Source of the DNA: Lepisosteus oculatus
Lineage: Eukaryota > Chordata > Actinopteri > Semionotiformes > Lepisosteidae
Direction: 5' to 3'
DNA: 64,000 nt
Assembly: GCF_040954835.1 (NCBI RefSeq)
Contig: NW_027167687.1
Span: 33,501-97,500, forward strand
Positions 54,053 to 63,189 of this stretch are shown here, one piece after another. Every line of letters begins with the position of its first letter. Position 1 is the first letter of the stretch. The notes under the pieces were generated by a model. It did not search any database, was not told where the DNA came from, and worked only from the letters and a program-made list of their open reading frames with translations. Position numbers and translations under genes: made by a program.

Positions 54053-54074
54053 GCGGCTTTTGCAGCGAGCGGCT

Positions 54075-54270
54075 CCATCACTTGCATCCCCTTGCAACTC
54101 GCAACTGAAAACCCACTGAAGCTAAGCAGGTGTGAGCCAGGTCAGTACCCGGATAAGGGTGAGCTACAGGGAAAAACAAAGCTTCCAGCTGGAAGCGGTG
54201 TTAATGGTGCCGGCGGGAGGGCATTCACCCTGAGGTCTGTGCGGGTCCCAATGCCCCAGCATAGTGACAG
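54075..54270 (+). mobile_element. 5S-derived SINE copy, interrupted
   Basis: The same start as 51835. It breaks at about 54270 with a repeat-containing insert, and an inverted SINE piece follows at 54565-54640 (reverse complement of TTTTGGATGAGATGTAAAAC). Confidence 0.7.
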
Positions 54271-54565
54271 AGAAATAAACATGTTTGGGCAACTTTGGTC
54301 ACCCCCAATTAACTTCTGGGGCAGGAAAAGCACACTTTTCAAAACTTGTTTTTCAGCTCGAAATAAACGTGTTTTTTCAAACCTTGGAATCCCAATGTAA
54401 CTGCCTGGCTCATTAGAGCCCACTGAGTCAGCCCTTAACCCCACTGTGCAGAAGTTGTCAAAACGGGTTTTTCAGCAGAAATAAACACGTTTGGGCAACT
54501 TTGGTCACCCCCATTTAACTTCTGGGGCAGGAAAAGCACACTTTTCAAAACGTGTTTTTCAGCTC
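54271..54565. repeat. Insert with two 88-bp direct repeats
   Basis: The segment starting GAAATAAACATGTTTGGGCA occurs at 54271-54358 and, nearly identical, at 54477-54565. No gene. Confidence 0.8.
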
Positions 54566-54639
54566 GCTGTGACCTCTGTTTTACATCTCATCCAAAAGAC
54601 AGCGCCCTTTTGCAACACAGCGTCTCTGTCACTATCATA

Positions 54640-55656
54640 AGTGACTGCCATCATAAGAATATGAGTCCAATATTTTAGAATATAGTCAGAATGACTTCTA
54701 ACCTTACCTGTGGTGTCTTTAATCCCTATTGCTCAATGCATGGTGTACGTACTGCATAGATGTGTCTTGAGAATGAGGAATGGGCCCCTGAGACGGTCAT
54801 TTACCTGTTTCACAAATGATCGTATTTTACTAGAGATTCTGTTTGGGATTCAGATGTGCATTCGGACAGCAATCCCTTTCAAGAAATGATACGTTCTGGA
54901 TGAGGTCAAAGGTGCTGGAACACTGTATTTAGGATGTGTTTGCAGTGATTGTGTGTCTCCTGCTTCAACGCAGTGATATATAGATGTGCTCCTGTAATTT
55001 ATTGGTACAAGCCCAGGGCAGTAAGCAGTCTGAGGATTTATTTCCAGACGGCATAGAGCAGTGAAGCAGTGAAGTAGTGCAACACACTGGATCATTATAT
55101 TATTAGAATCTATTCTACTTAAATTATTACATTATACACAATTTGAGTTCATTTTAAAAAGTAAAAGGTAATGAAAGGAATGCATTTTCATAAGAAAGAT
55201 AATACCGATATGCATGTGATAATCTTCCTTATATCATGTAGTGTGTCATTTGGACACTTTATGGGCTTGAAATACAAAGAAAATCATGTTCTATGGTACA
55301 AGATAAATACAAAACATAAGCTTTTATTTTAATTAGATTTGTTTATAAAGCATAAGCAATCATTTATTACATTAATATATGTGAAAATGACATTTTAGCA
55401 TCATAATATTACATAAAGGTCTCTAGCATCAACACAGTGATATATATATATGCTCAGTGATTTATTGGTACATGCCCAGGTCAATAATCAGAATGAGGAT
55501 TTATTTCCAGACGGGCTACAGGTAGTGTTGTGAAATACTTCAACACACTGGATAAAAACCAAAGAAATGAAGATATGTAGCAATCACATTGTAACAGGGG
55601 TGACAGTGACAGTGACTTAATGCTTATACTAGTGGACTTTTGGTACCTTTAGGGTA
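54640..55656. repeat. Copy of tRNA-Ile spacer and AT-rich flank
   Basis: Collinear with 10685-11730, without the tRNA. It ends abruptly at 55656, where the GC-rich 5S/U1 block begins. Confidence 0.85.
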
Positions 55657-56480
55657 CGGAGCGAGCCGCAGGGAAGGCTCGCTCCGTGCGCACACGTCCT
55701 TTCGATGCCAGTCCAACAAGTGCTCCGCATTAGCTGCGTCGGGGCCCCGGCGTGTCGCACCTCACCTCACCTCGCACTGCCCCCTCCTTGAATGTCTGCC
55801 GCTGGGCATGCCCTGCTCTCCTCCGCCTTATCTTATCGCGTGTGAGCACCGACAATGGCCACAATGCCGGGGAATGGCACCTGTAAAGTGTTAATTAGGG
55901 CACAGGAACAGCCCGTCTCGTCTCGGGGGGGGCGGCTTCAGAGACAATACAGCAAACACAGCGGGGCGGGGGAAGAAGACGACACCACACATGCGGGTAC
56001 ATTCAGCTCCGGCGGGAACGAGACATTTGTCGGTCTTTTCAAGTGCCGAGAGCCGAGCAATCCTTCACTTGTATCGTTTCTCCCCGGTGACTAGATCTGG
56101 CCCTGCGACTCTCGACTGGGCTCACCCCCGGGGCAGCCCAGCAGGTGTGAGCCTGGCCGGCACCCGGATGGGAGATTCCACCCCGGAAAAGCTCCGGTTG
56201 CTGCTGCTCCTGCAAGAGGTGTGACTGGGACCAGTAGGGAGCGTTCACCCTGCGGGCTGTGTGGCTCTCTTACGCCCCAGCCTCCTGATGGCGACACTCT
56301 GCTGCACAAACAGGCGCCGTCCTTCAGGGGAGGCGTCAAACCGAGGTCCCGACCCTCCTTGGCCATTAGGAAACCCCAGGGCGTCTCTCAAAAAGAGACG
56401 CCGGGGGTGTCCCTCTGGTGTTAGTGCTCCCCTTTACCCATCAGTCGGGGTCTCCTCCTAATCCCCGTCTCACCTGTAAC
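55657..56480. repeat. GC-rich block of 5S/U1 unit, copy 1 (contains 5S-derived SINE)
   Basis: About 810 bp nearly identical to 63190-64000. The second half (56099-56480) is a 5S-derived SINE: AGCAGGTGTGAGCCTGGCCGG, ACCCGGATGGGAG, then CGTCAAACCGAGGTCC and the hairpin GGCGTCTCTCAAAAAGAGAC. The first half is spacer. Open frames are shared by both copies but look like repeat sequence. Confidence 0.88.
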
Positions 56481-56527
56481 AATCAATGACGAGGCCCCCC
56501 TGTCCGTGAGATTTAGTACTCGCGCAA

Positions 56528-56640
56528 GAGACCGGGGGAAGAGCGCGAACGCGGTCCCCCGCCCCCCACAAAGTGCGCGCTCCGGGTTCCCTCTCGGGGC
56601 CCTGCAACACAGCGGAAGGGCAGCGAGAAGGAGCCTCTTG
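56528..56640 (-). pseudogene. Possible diverged U1 snRNA 3' part
   Basis: The plus-strand run GAGCGCGAACGCGGTCCCCC closely resembles the complement of the U1 3' end, seen exactly at 57768-57787. The following 80 bp are only weakly similar. If real, it would be the remnant of a U1 gene in the neighbouring array unit. Weak evidence. Confidence 0.3.
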
Positions 56641-57007
56641 CTCTGACGGCGCAAGGCCACAAGAGGGCGGAGGCGCCGCGCGCCCGGCCGACGTGTTGGA
56701 CCGGTGCGCTTTACGTGCTGAAATAAACACGCGAAAGCCCCGAAATGTTTCCAGAGTGCTGTGCACTGGAGGTTTTTGTCTGGTGAAGACTTGCCTGGTG
56801 CTCCTCCGTGCAGATTGTTTGTCCTCCTCCAGTGCGGGACGAGCCAACACAAGGGAGCGCATTCCCCAACATCCAGGCACGCAATGCGATTTGGAAAGCA
56901 GCTCCTTTCCAAAGAGTTGCACACGAACGATCCTTCAGTCCCGCTCGGGGGGCACGGAGCCCCCGCCACACACAGCTTCAAGTAGCGAGTCAGGCGCCAG
57001 GGCTTTC

Positions 57008-57126
57008 GCTTACGGCCACACCACCCTGAACAAGCCTGATCTCGTCTGATCTCGGAAGCTAAGCAGGGTTGGGCCTGGTTAGTACTTGGATGGGAGTCCG
57101 CCTGGGAATACCAGGTGCTGTAAGCT
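57008..57126 (+). rRNA. 5S ribosomal RNA
   Basis: This gene of about 119 nt begins GCTTACGGCCACACCACCCT and ends GGTGCTGTAAGC. The internal control region is present: A box GCTAAGCAGGGTTGGGCC, intermediate element TTGGATGGGAG, C box. A TTTT terminator follows at once. There are a few differences from the usual vertebrate sequence (AACAAGCC, GGGTTGGG, GAGTCCGCC). The terminal stem pairs perfectly (GCTTACGG with CTGTAAGC). It is likely functional or a recent variant. Confidence 0.93.
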
Positions 57127-57739
57127 TTTGCTCTCCCGGCCAGCAGGGGTCGCCGTTGGTGCCGTAGGCTTTGGGAGGAAAACCTGCAGGATGGAAAGGT
57201 GATCTATAGCCTCATCTCTAGAGATGTTTTGTTGCTGTGGCATGTGTGTGACCCATATTCAAAAAAAAAACCCGTCTGTAAAACGAATATCGAAGCTGCC
57301 TCTAAATCTGCAAATGAAGATGAGTCGATAAACCACTCGTTTTTCGTATAACTAGACATATATTCATTTGTTACCGATTTCATTCATTGAGCACGGATAC
57401 AATAGAGGTACAGCCATTCACTGTTTGACATGTCTGCACTGGTACAGAACCGAGCAATCAGAAAACGGGTGAAACTGTCTTTAGACTCAGCATACAGTAC
57501 CGAGGCCCCCCATGACCAAATAAAGGCTAACCTCGATAATCAGCCTAAAGAACGCAGACTACAGCAAAACGACTGACTTTGAAAAGGGAATGAACGTCCG
57601 GAAGGAGTAGTGGAACTAGCTTGAGATGCTTCTCCGGACCCCTAACTAAAAGCCAGCGAGAACCAGCAGCGGCGTCCACTCCTGTCGAACCGGGATCCTT
57701 CCGCAGCCACGCAGCTCGTGGTGTCCTAACCCTCCCGTA
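57127..57739. other. 5S-U1 intergenic spacer
   Basis: No gene recognised. It ends with the U1 3' box. Confidence 0.5.
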
Positions 57740-57752
57740 TCTGATTTTGGAC
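57740..57752 (-). promoter_or_regulatory. U1 snRNA 3' box
   Basis: On the minus strand GTCCAAAATCAGA lies 9 bp after the U1 3' end and fits GTTTN0-3AAARNNAGA with two changes in the GTTT part. Confidence 0.7.
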
Positions 57753-57761
57753 CAAGCACAT

Positions 57762-57886
57762 CAGGGGAGAGCGCGAACGCAGTCCCCCACTACCAGAAAT
57801 TATGCAGTCGAGATTCCCACATTTGGGGAATTCGCAGGGGTCAGCACAGCCGGAGTGCAATGGCCGAGCCTCGCCCTGGGTGAACC
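57762..57886 (-). pseudogene. U1 snRNA, 3' part (nt 40-164), split by LINE
   Basis: On the minus strand, GGTTCACCCAGGGCG is followed by the rest of U1: stem-loop II and III sequence (CATTGCACTCCGG, CCCCAAATGTGGG), Sm site ATAATTTCTGG and 3' stem-loop ending CTCTCCCCTG. The bases 57872-57886 are the duplicated target. With 62675-62728 and one duplication copy removed the gene is exactly 164 nt, the standard U1 length. The body looks intact, so the gene was probably good before insertion. Confidence 0.95.
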
Positions 57887-58089
57887 GATTTCGATTTTTA
57901 AGAACTTTATTTTCTTTTCACAAAAAAATACAGGAAATCACAAATCAGAAAGCTTTACATTAATATACATACTTAAAACAGTATATATGATCACATCTCA
58001 TTACATTTTGACACGGAACCAGTTACATAGCAACAATTTCTTTTTTTCTGGTGCAAATCACATTCTTTACTTAAACATGATAATGTTTT

Positions 58090-61000
58090 TCACAGTTTCT
58101 TGAGATACTGTCCAATGCCCTCTATTTCCCACAGATTTTCTGCTTCCTCCCTCCCTTCTCTCCACAGATCTCTGAGGTAATAGTTCTCTCGGGTGATGAA
58201 CAGGGCCAGGCTACCTGCTGCCTTGACTGGGACCTTGATGCCTTTGAACAGCCCCATGTTCCTAACTCTCCACAGGGCGTCTTTCCCACTGTTCACCACG
58301 GCCCAGATCCTGTCAAACACGTCAGGAGGAAGCTTGACAGGAGAGATGCCGTATATGATGAAAGCAGCGGTCAGGGTAAATTGGGGCGAGAGAGCCTGCA
58401 ACCAATCTTCAAACTGTGCCCAGAAGGCCTTAGCAAAAAAGCAGGACCACAGGAGGTGGGTCACAGTCTCCTCCTCGCCGCAGCCCACCCTAACGCAGCG
58501 AGGGCTGGGGGTGAGGCCCCTACGGTACAAGAAAGTTCGTACCGGTAAGCACTGGTGGACGACACTCCAGGCTAAATCTCTGTGAATGTTGCACAGAAAT
58601 TTAGAGGATGTGTGTTTCCACACCTTCCTTGTTTGGGCTGATGTTAAAATGCCCACAGGGGTCTGCCTATTGTTCTGGGGTGCTACGAAATCTTCCAGTT
58701 TTTGGACGCTGACATCTCGGAGGGGAATATGGCCAATTGGGTGAGATCTTAGAAAACTTTTAACTGTCCCATAAATTGCAGGGCATGTGTCAGAGAGTGG
58801 GACGTCCAGCTTGGGTCTGACACCCCACACTCTGAACACCTCCCTACCTACCCAGAGCCTGGAAAAATAAGTCCAGGTACGCGCTGCAGGTGCTGTTGCA
58901 AAGCCTCTCAGCACAGAGGCCAGGAAAATGCACAGCAGCTTCGTAGCAATATCTGGGACAGACTTCCCCCCTGAGGGTAGCGGCCTGTACATTATTTCCC
59001 TTCTGAGTCTTTCCTGCTTCCCACCCCATAGAAATTGAAACATCAATCTCCTCAGCACCGCCGCAACACGGTGTGGGATTGGGAAGGTAGAAGCCAGAAA
59101 ATTCAAGACAGGCAAGAGCTCGGCTTTGATGACCAGCACCTTCCCTGTCATGGTGAGGTCTCGGTCCTTCCATTGCATCAGTTTTTTGTTTAAGATTGGC
59201 AATTTGTTCTGCCAATTTACTGTTCCCATCTCTTCTCCAAAATACACCCCCAGGACCTTAATTCTCCTCTCTTGCAGCCTGAGATCATGTCCTTCTTTTG
59301 GCTCCCTCCAGTTCTGATAAAAAATCTCACTCTTAGATGTGTTAATTTTTGCGGAGGAAGCCAAAGAGAACCGATCACAGCACTGCAGAGCTCTGCTAAT
59401 TGAGGCATTGTCAGAGAGGAGCAGGGTGACGTCATCCATGTATAGAGATGTCTTTACCTCTCCTCCCCCACTTCCAGGCACTGGTATCCCATTAATGGCC
59501 TGATCCTGGCGCAAGGCACAGGCTAAGGGCTCCATAGCCAAAACGAATAACAAGGGGGATAATGGGCAGCCCTGCCTCACCCCTGAACAGACTTCAAAGG
59601 TGCGTGATCTATTGCCATTAACCATGACTCTGCTGTTGCTACCTGTGTACAGCAGGTTAATCCACTTTCTCATGATGGGGCCAAACTTCATGTGCTCAAG
59701 TACCGATGTTAAGTACTGCCGGTTTAGGCGGTCAAAGGCCTTTTCTAGGTCTACACCTAAAATGCACAGAGGGAGGGAGCGATCCTCAGAGTACAGACAG
59801 ACATCCCTCAACAAGGCCAGGTTGTCGCTCATCAGGCGTCCTGCTATCCCACAAGTCTGTTCTTTCCCTACCAGTGAGGCCACTACATTTTGTAGGCGCA
59901 GGAAAAGGGCTTTGGACAGGATCTTAGTGTCTACGCCTAACAGGCTGAGGGGTCTCCAGTTCTTTATGTCATTTTTTGCTCCTTTCTTAAACAAGAGAGA
60001 GATAGTGCCTTCTCTTAAGGAGTCAGGCAGCAATTCTGTCTTGTAGCTTTCCTCGAATAGGAGCAGTAGCGGATCCTGAAGCAGATCCCAAAAGGTGCAA
60101 TAAAATTCTTTAGGGAGCCCGTCAGCACCCGGAGTTTTCCCCTTCTGTAAGCTCTCCATAGCCTGTCTCAGCTCTTCTACTGTCAAATCCCTCTCAAGTA
60201 CTTCCCTATCTTCTTCACTCAAAATGTTTTCTAGCTTTGAGGTAAAAAAATGAATATCTTCATCCTTTACCTCTGTAGAGCTGTACAGTCTTGAGTAGAA
60301 GGCCTCGGTGCAGGAGAGGATAGCACTCGGCTCTGTTCTCTCTCGTCCCTCCTCATCAACTACACTTTCCATGACAGTCTTGGAGCCTACCACTTTCCTG
60401 AAAAAGAAGCGAGTACACTTCTCATTTTCTTCCAAGAACTGCACTCTGCTTCTTAACAGCACTCCTCGACTACTTTCTTCGGCTATGCTCCGGATGTCCT
60501 TTTTTAAAAGGGCGATATCCTCGAGCACATCGAAGCCACTGTGCAGCATCGTGTAGAGACGCTGCAGCTGCCTCTGTTTCCTGGCTAGCACTCCTCTCCG
60601 TCTGGCAGCAGCCTTCCTTCCCTCAGCCATGAAAAAGGCCTTTGTCCTCACCTTCACCTCCTCCCACCACTCTCCTACTGACCCGTACAGACACTGCAAG
60701 GACAGCCACTGTGATAGTTTCTCCTTGTAGCGGGATACTACCCCCTCGTTCTCTAGCAGCTTTGTGTTGAGTTTCCAGAGGCCTGGGCCAAAGACAGTCC
60801 CGCCCTGGAGTTCCACTCTACACCCTAAAGCCTGATGATCTGAGAAGAAGACAGGCTGAAGAGTGACCCCAACAACTTTCACTCTCTCTGAGACAAAGCA
60901 ATAGTCAATTCTGGAGCTGCTATTCCTCCCTGACCATGTATATCCTGCTGTTGTGGGATATATACATCTATATGTGTCTGAGAGTTTAAAGTCTTGAACT

Positions 61001-61509
61001 AAGTTTTGCAGGGCCAGTGAGCTGGAATCCAATTTTATCGGCGAGCTAGACTGCCTGTCTGTGTGCTCTAAGATACAATTAAAATCCCCTCCCACTATCA
61101 CGTCTGTGCTGCATAACAATAGGGGGGAGAGTGCCTTGAGTAGCTCCACCCTTCCTCCTACGTCAGTAGGGCAATACACATTGATTAGCCGCAGGTTAAC
61201 GGTCCCCCATTCCACATCCACACACAGCAACCTGCCATCTATGACCCTCTGAATACTTTTCAATTTGAATGCCCATCCTTTGAAAAGAATGGCCACGCCA
61301 GAGGCTCTGTTGTTATTGTCCCCTGACCAAACAGAAGGCCCTTTATCCCACCTATCTTCAAAACTTTTATACCTCTCTTGATAGGCTAAAGCACACTCCT
61401 GCAACATCAACACATCTCCCTCTCTCTGCTGGAGGTAATCAAAGACAGACTGGCATTTAACTCTGTCATTGATACCTCTTGTGTTAAGAGAAATTATGTT
61501 AAGAGCCAT
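58090..61509 (-). CDS. LINE ORF2: endonuclease / reverse transcriptase, intact
   Basis: About 1139 codons from the ATG at 61509 (MALNIISLNTRG, the usual start just before the endonuclease). The frame stays open 13 codons further upstream and overlaps ORF1 by 13 bp. Endonuclease: LNTRGI, MLQECAL, INVYCPTD, GGDFNCI, FSDHQAL. RT: KNWRPLSLLG, GVDLEKAFDRL, GVRQGCPLSPLL and TSLYMDDVTLL (YMDD). A C-terminal Cys/His region CVRVGCGEEETVTHLLWSC is intact, unlike the counterpart at 26561. No stop or frameshift, so the insertion is recent or selection was recent. Confidence 0.93.
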   Translation of the reverse strand: MALNIISLNTRGINDRVKCQSVFDYLQQREGDVLMLQECALAYQERYKSFEDRWDKGPSVWSGDNNNRASGVAILFKGWAFKLKSIQRVIDGRLLCVDVEWGTVNLRLINVYCPTDVGGRVELLKALSPLLLCSTDVIVGGDFNCILEHTDRQSSSPIKLDSSSLALQNLVQDFKLSDTYRCIYPTTAGYTWSGRNSSSRIDYCFVSERVKVVGVTLQPVFFSDHQALGCRVELQGGTVFGPGLWKLNTKLLENEGVVSRYKEKLSQWLSLQCLYGSVGEWWEEVKVRTKAFFMAEGRKAAARRRGVLARKQRQLQRLYTMLHSGFDVLEDIALLKKDIRSIAEESSRGVLLRSRVQFLEENEKCTRFFFRKVVGSKTVMESVVDEEGRERTEPSAILSCTEAFYSRLYSSTEVKDEDIHFFTSKLENILSEEDREVLERDLTVEELRQAMESLQKGKTPGADGLPKEFYCTFWDLLQDPLLLLFEESYKTELLPDSLREGTISLLFKKGAKNDIKNWRPLSLLGVDTKILSKALFLRLQNVVASLVGKEQTCGIAGRLMSDNLALLRDVCLYSEDRSLPLCILGVDLEKAFDRLNRQYLTSVLEHMKFGPIMRKWINLLYTGSNSRVMVNGNRSRTFEVCSGVRQGCPLSPLLFVLAMEPLACALRQDQAINGIPVPGSGGGEVKTSLYMDDVTLLLSDNASISRALQCCDRFSLASSAKINTSKSEIFYQNWREPKEGHDLRLQERRIKVLGVYFGEEMGTVNWQNKLPILNKKLMQWKDRDLTMTGKVLVIKAELLPVLNFLASTFPIPHRVAAVLRRLMFQFLWGGKQERLRREIMYRPLPSGGKSVPDIATKLLCIFLASVLRGFATAPAARTWTYFSRLWVGREVFRVWGVRPKLDVPLSDTCPAIYGTVKSFLRSHPIGHIPLRDVSVQKLEDFVAPQNNRQTPVGILTSAQTRKVWKHTSSKFLCNIHRDLAWSVVHQCLPVRTFLYRRGLTPSPRCVRVGCGEEETVTHLLWSCFFAKAFWAQFEDWLQALSPQFTLTAAFIIYGISPVKLPPDVFDRIWAVVNSGKDALWRVRNMGLFKGIKVPVKAAGSLALFITRENYYLRDLWREGREEAENLWEIEGIGQYLKKL

Positions 61510-61535
61510 ATTACATAAGAAAGTGGAACCAGTCT

Positions 61536-62674
61536 TTACAAAACACATTTCTCTTCGGTCTCACCTGTTACCTTTTTCTTTTTCTTTTTCTTCTTACCAA
61601 TTTCCTGCCAGCCATCCTCTGAATGAGCCTTCATCAGGGTGGCAGCAGTAAAAGCGTTCACAGAGTCCATTTCAAGGAAGGGGGTAGAGGGAGGGGTGGA
61701 GAGGTTCCAGCTGTCCCCATCGCCATGCTCTCCTTCCTCCTCGCTCGGGGAGAAAACAGAGTCATTTTTTCTTTTCCTCAAGTCCAGCTCCTGGGAGCAC
61801 TGAGGGGAAAGGGGTGCAGCCGATGCACCAGTCTCCTCTTCCCCCTCACCCACCAGCTGCTGCAGATCCTCCGTGATGGACTGGATGGAGGAGAGGAGGG
61901 CATCTGTAGCACTTGCAGAGTCTGAGAAAAGCAGCTCCGCTGAATCCTGGGTATCCTCGCTGGACCCGCTCCACCGGGGGGCCCCACACTGGCCCTCGTT
62001 CTGAGGAGCAGGAGTGGGGGAGGGGTCCTCGCTGTTCTCGGGGGTTTTCAAACCCTCGTGCTTGTCTGGTGCAGTCTGCGGTTGTGGGGGCGTAGTGGAT
62101 TTCTCTTCCACCAGCCCCGGAGCCACAGCAGGACTGATCCTGGCTGGAGGCTGAGAGTCTTTGTCCAACAAGGGTTCTTTGTTTGACTTGTTGTTTGCTT
62201 TGGATTTTCGGGCCGGTTTGGCTGAAACAAGCACTGCCTCATCCTTTCTCATTTTGAGTTTATTGGCGTAGGCGTGAGGGCAGTTCTTAAAAACGTGTCC
62301 TTCCGAGCCACATAAATTGCACTTTGGCAGCATTGAACAGTCAGAGGCTAAATGTCCCTGTTTGCCACAGGTCTTGCAGCATTTCACAGTGCAGGACGAT
62401 GCCAGGTGTCCCACAGCACCACAGCGCCGACACACCTTTGGTTGTCCCACATAAAACACATAGCCATTGCAGGCGCCCAGCCGGATTGTAGAGGGCAGGT
62501 GCCTTAAGCCTCCATTTACGCTGTCCGGTAGCAAGCGAACCTCGAATTTCCTTGCTCCTGTTTTTATACCATCAACATCTCTAACCTCAGTTCCATGGTG
62601 GACGGTGCAGTACTGGTTAAGCCAGGTGTGAATGTCCTCCGTCTTTGCCAGTTCCGAGAACATAACAACATGCA
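61536..62674 (-). pseudogene. LINE ORF1, 5'-truncated
   Basis: An open frame of about 379 codons runs from the LINE/U1 junction. Three CX2CX4HX4C knuckles (CRRCGAVGHLASSC, CKTCGKQGHLASDC, CNLCGSEGHVFKNC) near residues 80-130 are followed by a Ser/Pro/Glu-rich tail and a terminal Lys run. Compared with the other LINE about 110 N-terminal residues and the 5' UTR are missing. The frame continues into U1 sequence, but no authentic start codon is present. Confidence 0.9.
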
Positions 62675-62728
62675 CGCCCTGGGTGAACCTCCTTCTTGAT
62701 CAAGGTATCTCCCCTGCCAGGTAAGTAT
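62675..62728 (-). pseudogene. U1 snRNA, 5' part (nt 1-54)
   Basis: On the minus strand it starts ATACTTACCTGGCAGGGGAG, with the complete 5'-splice-site-pairing sequence ACTTACCTG and most of stem-loop I. It ends with the duplicated GGTTCACCCAGGGCG. Upstream (62729-63189) is presumably the U1 promoter region, but no proximal sequence element was recognised with confidence. Confidence 0.95.
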
Positions 62729-63189
62729 GAGTTAAACAGGCCCCTGCAAGCGGCCCGCACCCACAGCACAAATCGCACAGCCTAGGCCACCTCCTCGCCC
62801 CGCACGCCACCGCCTCCTGCTGGGCCCACTCTTTCACACACTCACACGCCACACTAACACTCAAAAGTGTGGGCAAAACGAGAAAACGAGCGCGCCGTTT
62901 CCTACACATCTGCAGTCGCCGTTGCGCATTCGCAGCATGTCCCGGGATGCAATTCGGCCTCATTTGCATAACTCCAGACCGGCAGATCGCCACGCAAGCT
63001 CGCGACGTGCGCCTGCCACACACCGAACAAACCTTTTCAGCAATTTCCAAAAAACGGGCCTGCTCGCCTGCCCACAAGGCTCCGTCTCTTACCTGCTCTC
63101 CAGAGCCTGCTGCCTTCTGTGCTTTTCTCTCGGCACCGCTGCAGTGCACACAACTCCTGCAGCGGGAGGGGGGGAGAAAGATCCCGCGC
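62729..63189. other. U1 upstream region
   Basis: GC-rich sequence before the U1 start. No RNA gene or coding region. Expected to hold the snRNA promoter by position only. Confidence 0.4.

Larger units (their letters stand above)
57887..62674 (-). mobile_element. Two-ORF LINE inserted in the U1 snRNA gene
   Basis: This is a 4.8-kb non-LTR retrotransposon on the same strand as U1. It has the C-terminal two-thirds of ORF1, a complete ORF2 and a 3' UTR ending TTAAAAATCGAAATC with no poly(A). CGCCCTGGGTGAACC at 57872-57886 and 62675-62689 is a 15-bp target-site duplication made of U1 nt 40-54. The element is 5'-truncated in ORF1. Domain order and the three-knuckle ORF1 place it with the other LINE of this window in the Tx1 group (inference), but the protein sequences are only distantly similar. 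Confidence 0.95.

Noticed and set aside
56421-57049. Several overlapping frames on both strands around 56.4-57.0 kb
   Set aside because: GC-rich spacer before the 5S gene; no family resemblance and no consistent frame.
62675-62728. Reading ORF1 of the second LINE as starting in the flank with a GTG codon
   Set aside because: The flank is U1 snRNA sequence. The open frame merely runs into it, and the element is 5'-truncated.
62760-62840. A proximal sequence element for U1 on the minus strand
   Set aside because: A weak match (GTGTGAAAGAGTGG) lies about 100 bp upstream rather than near -55, so it cannot be claimed.
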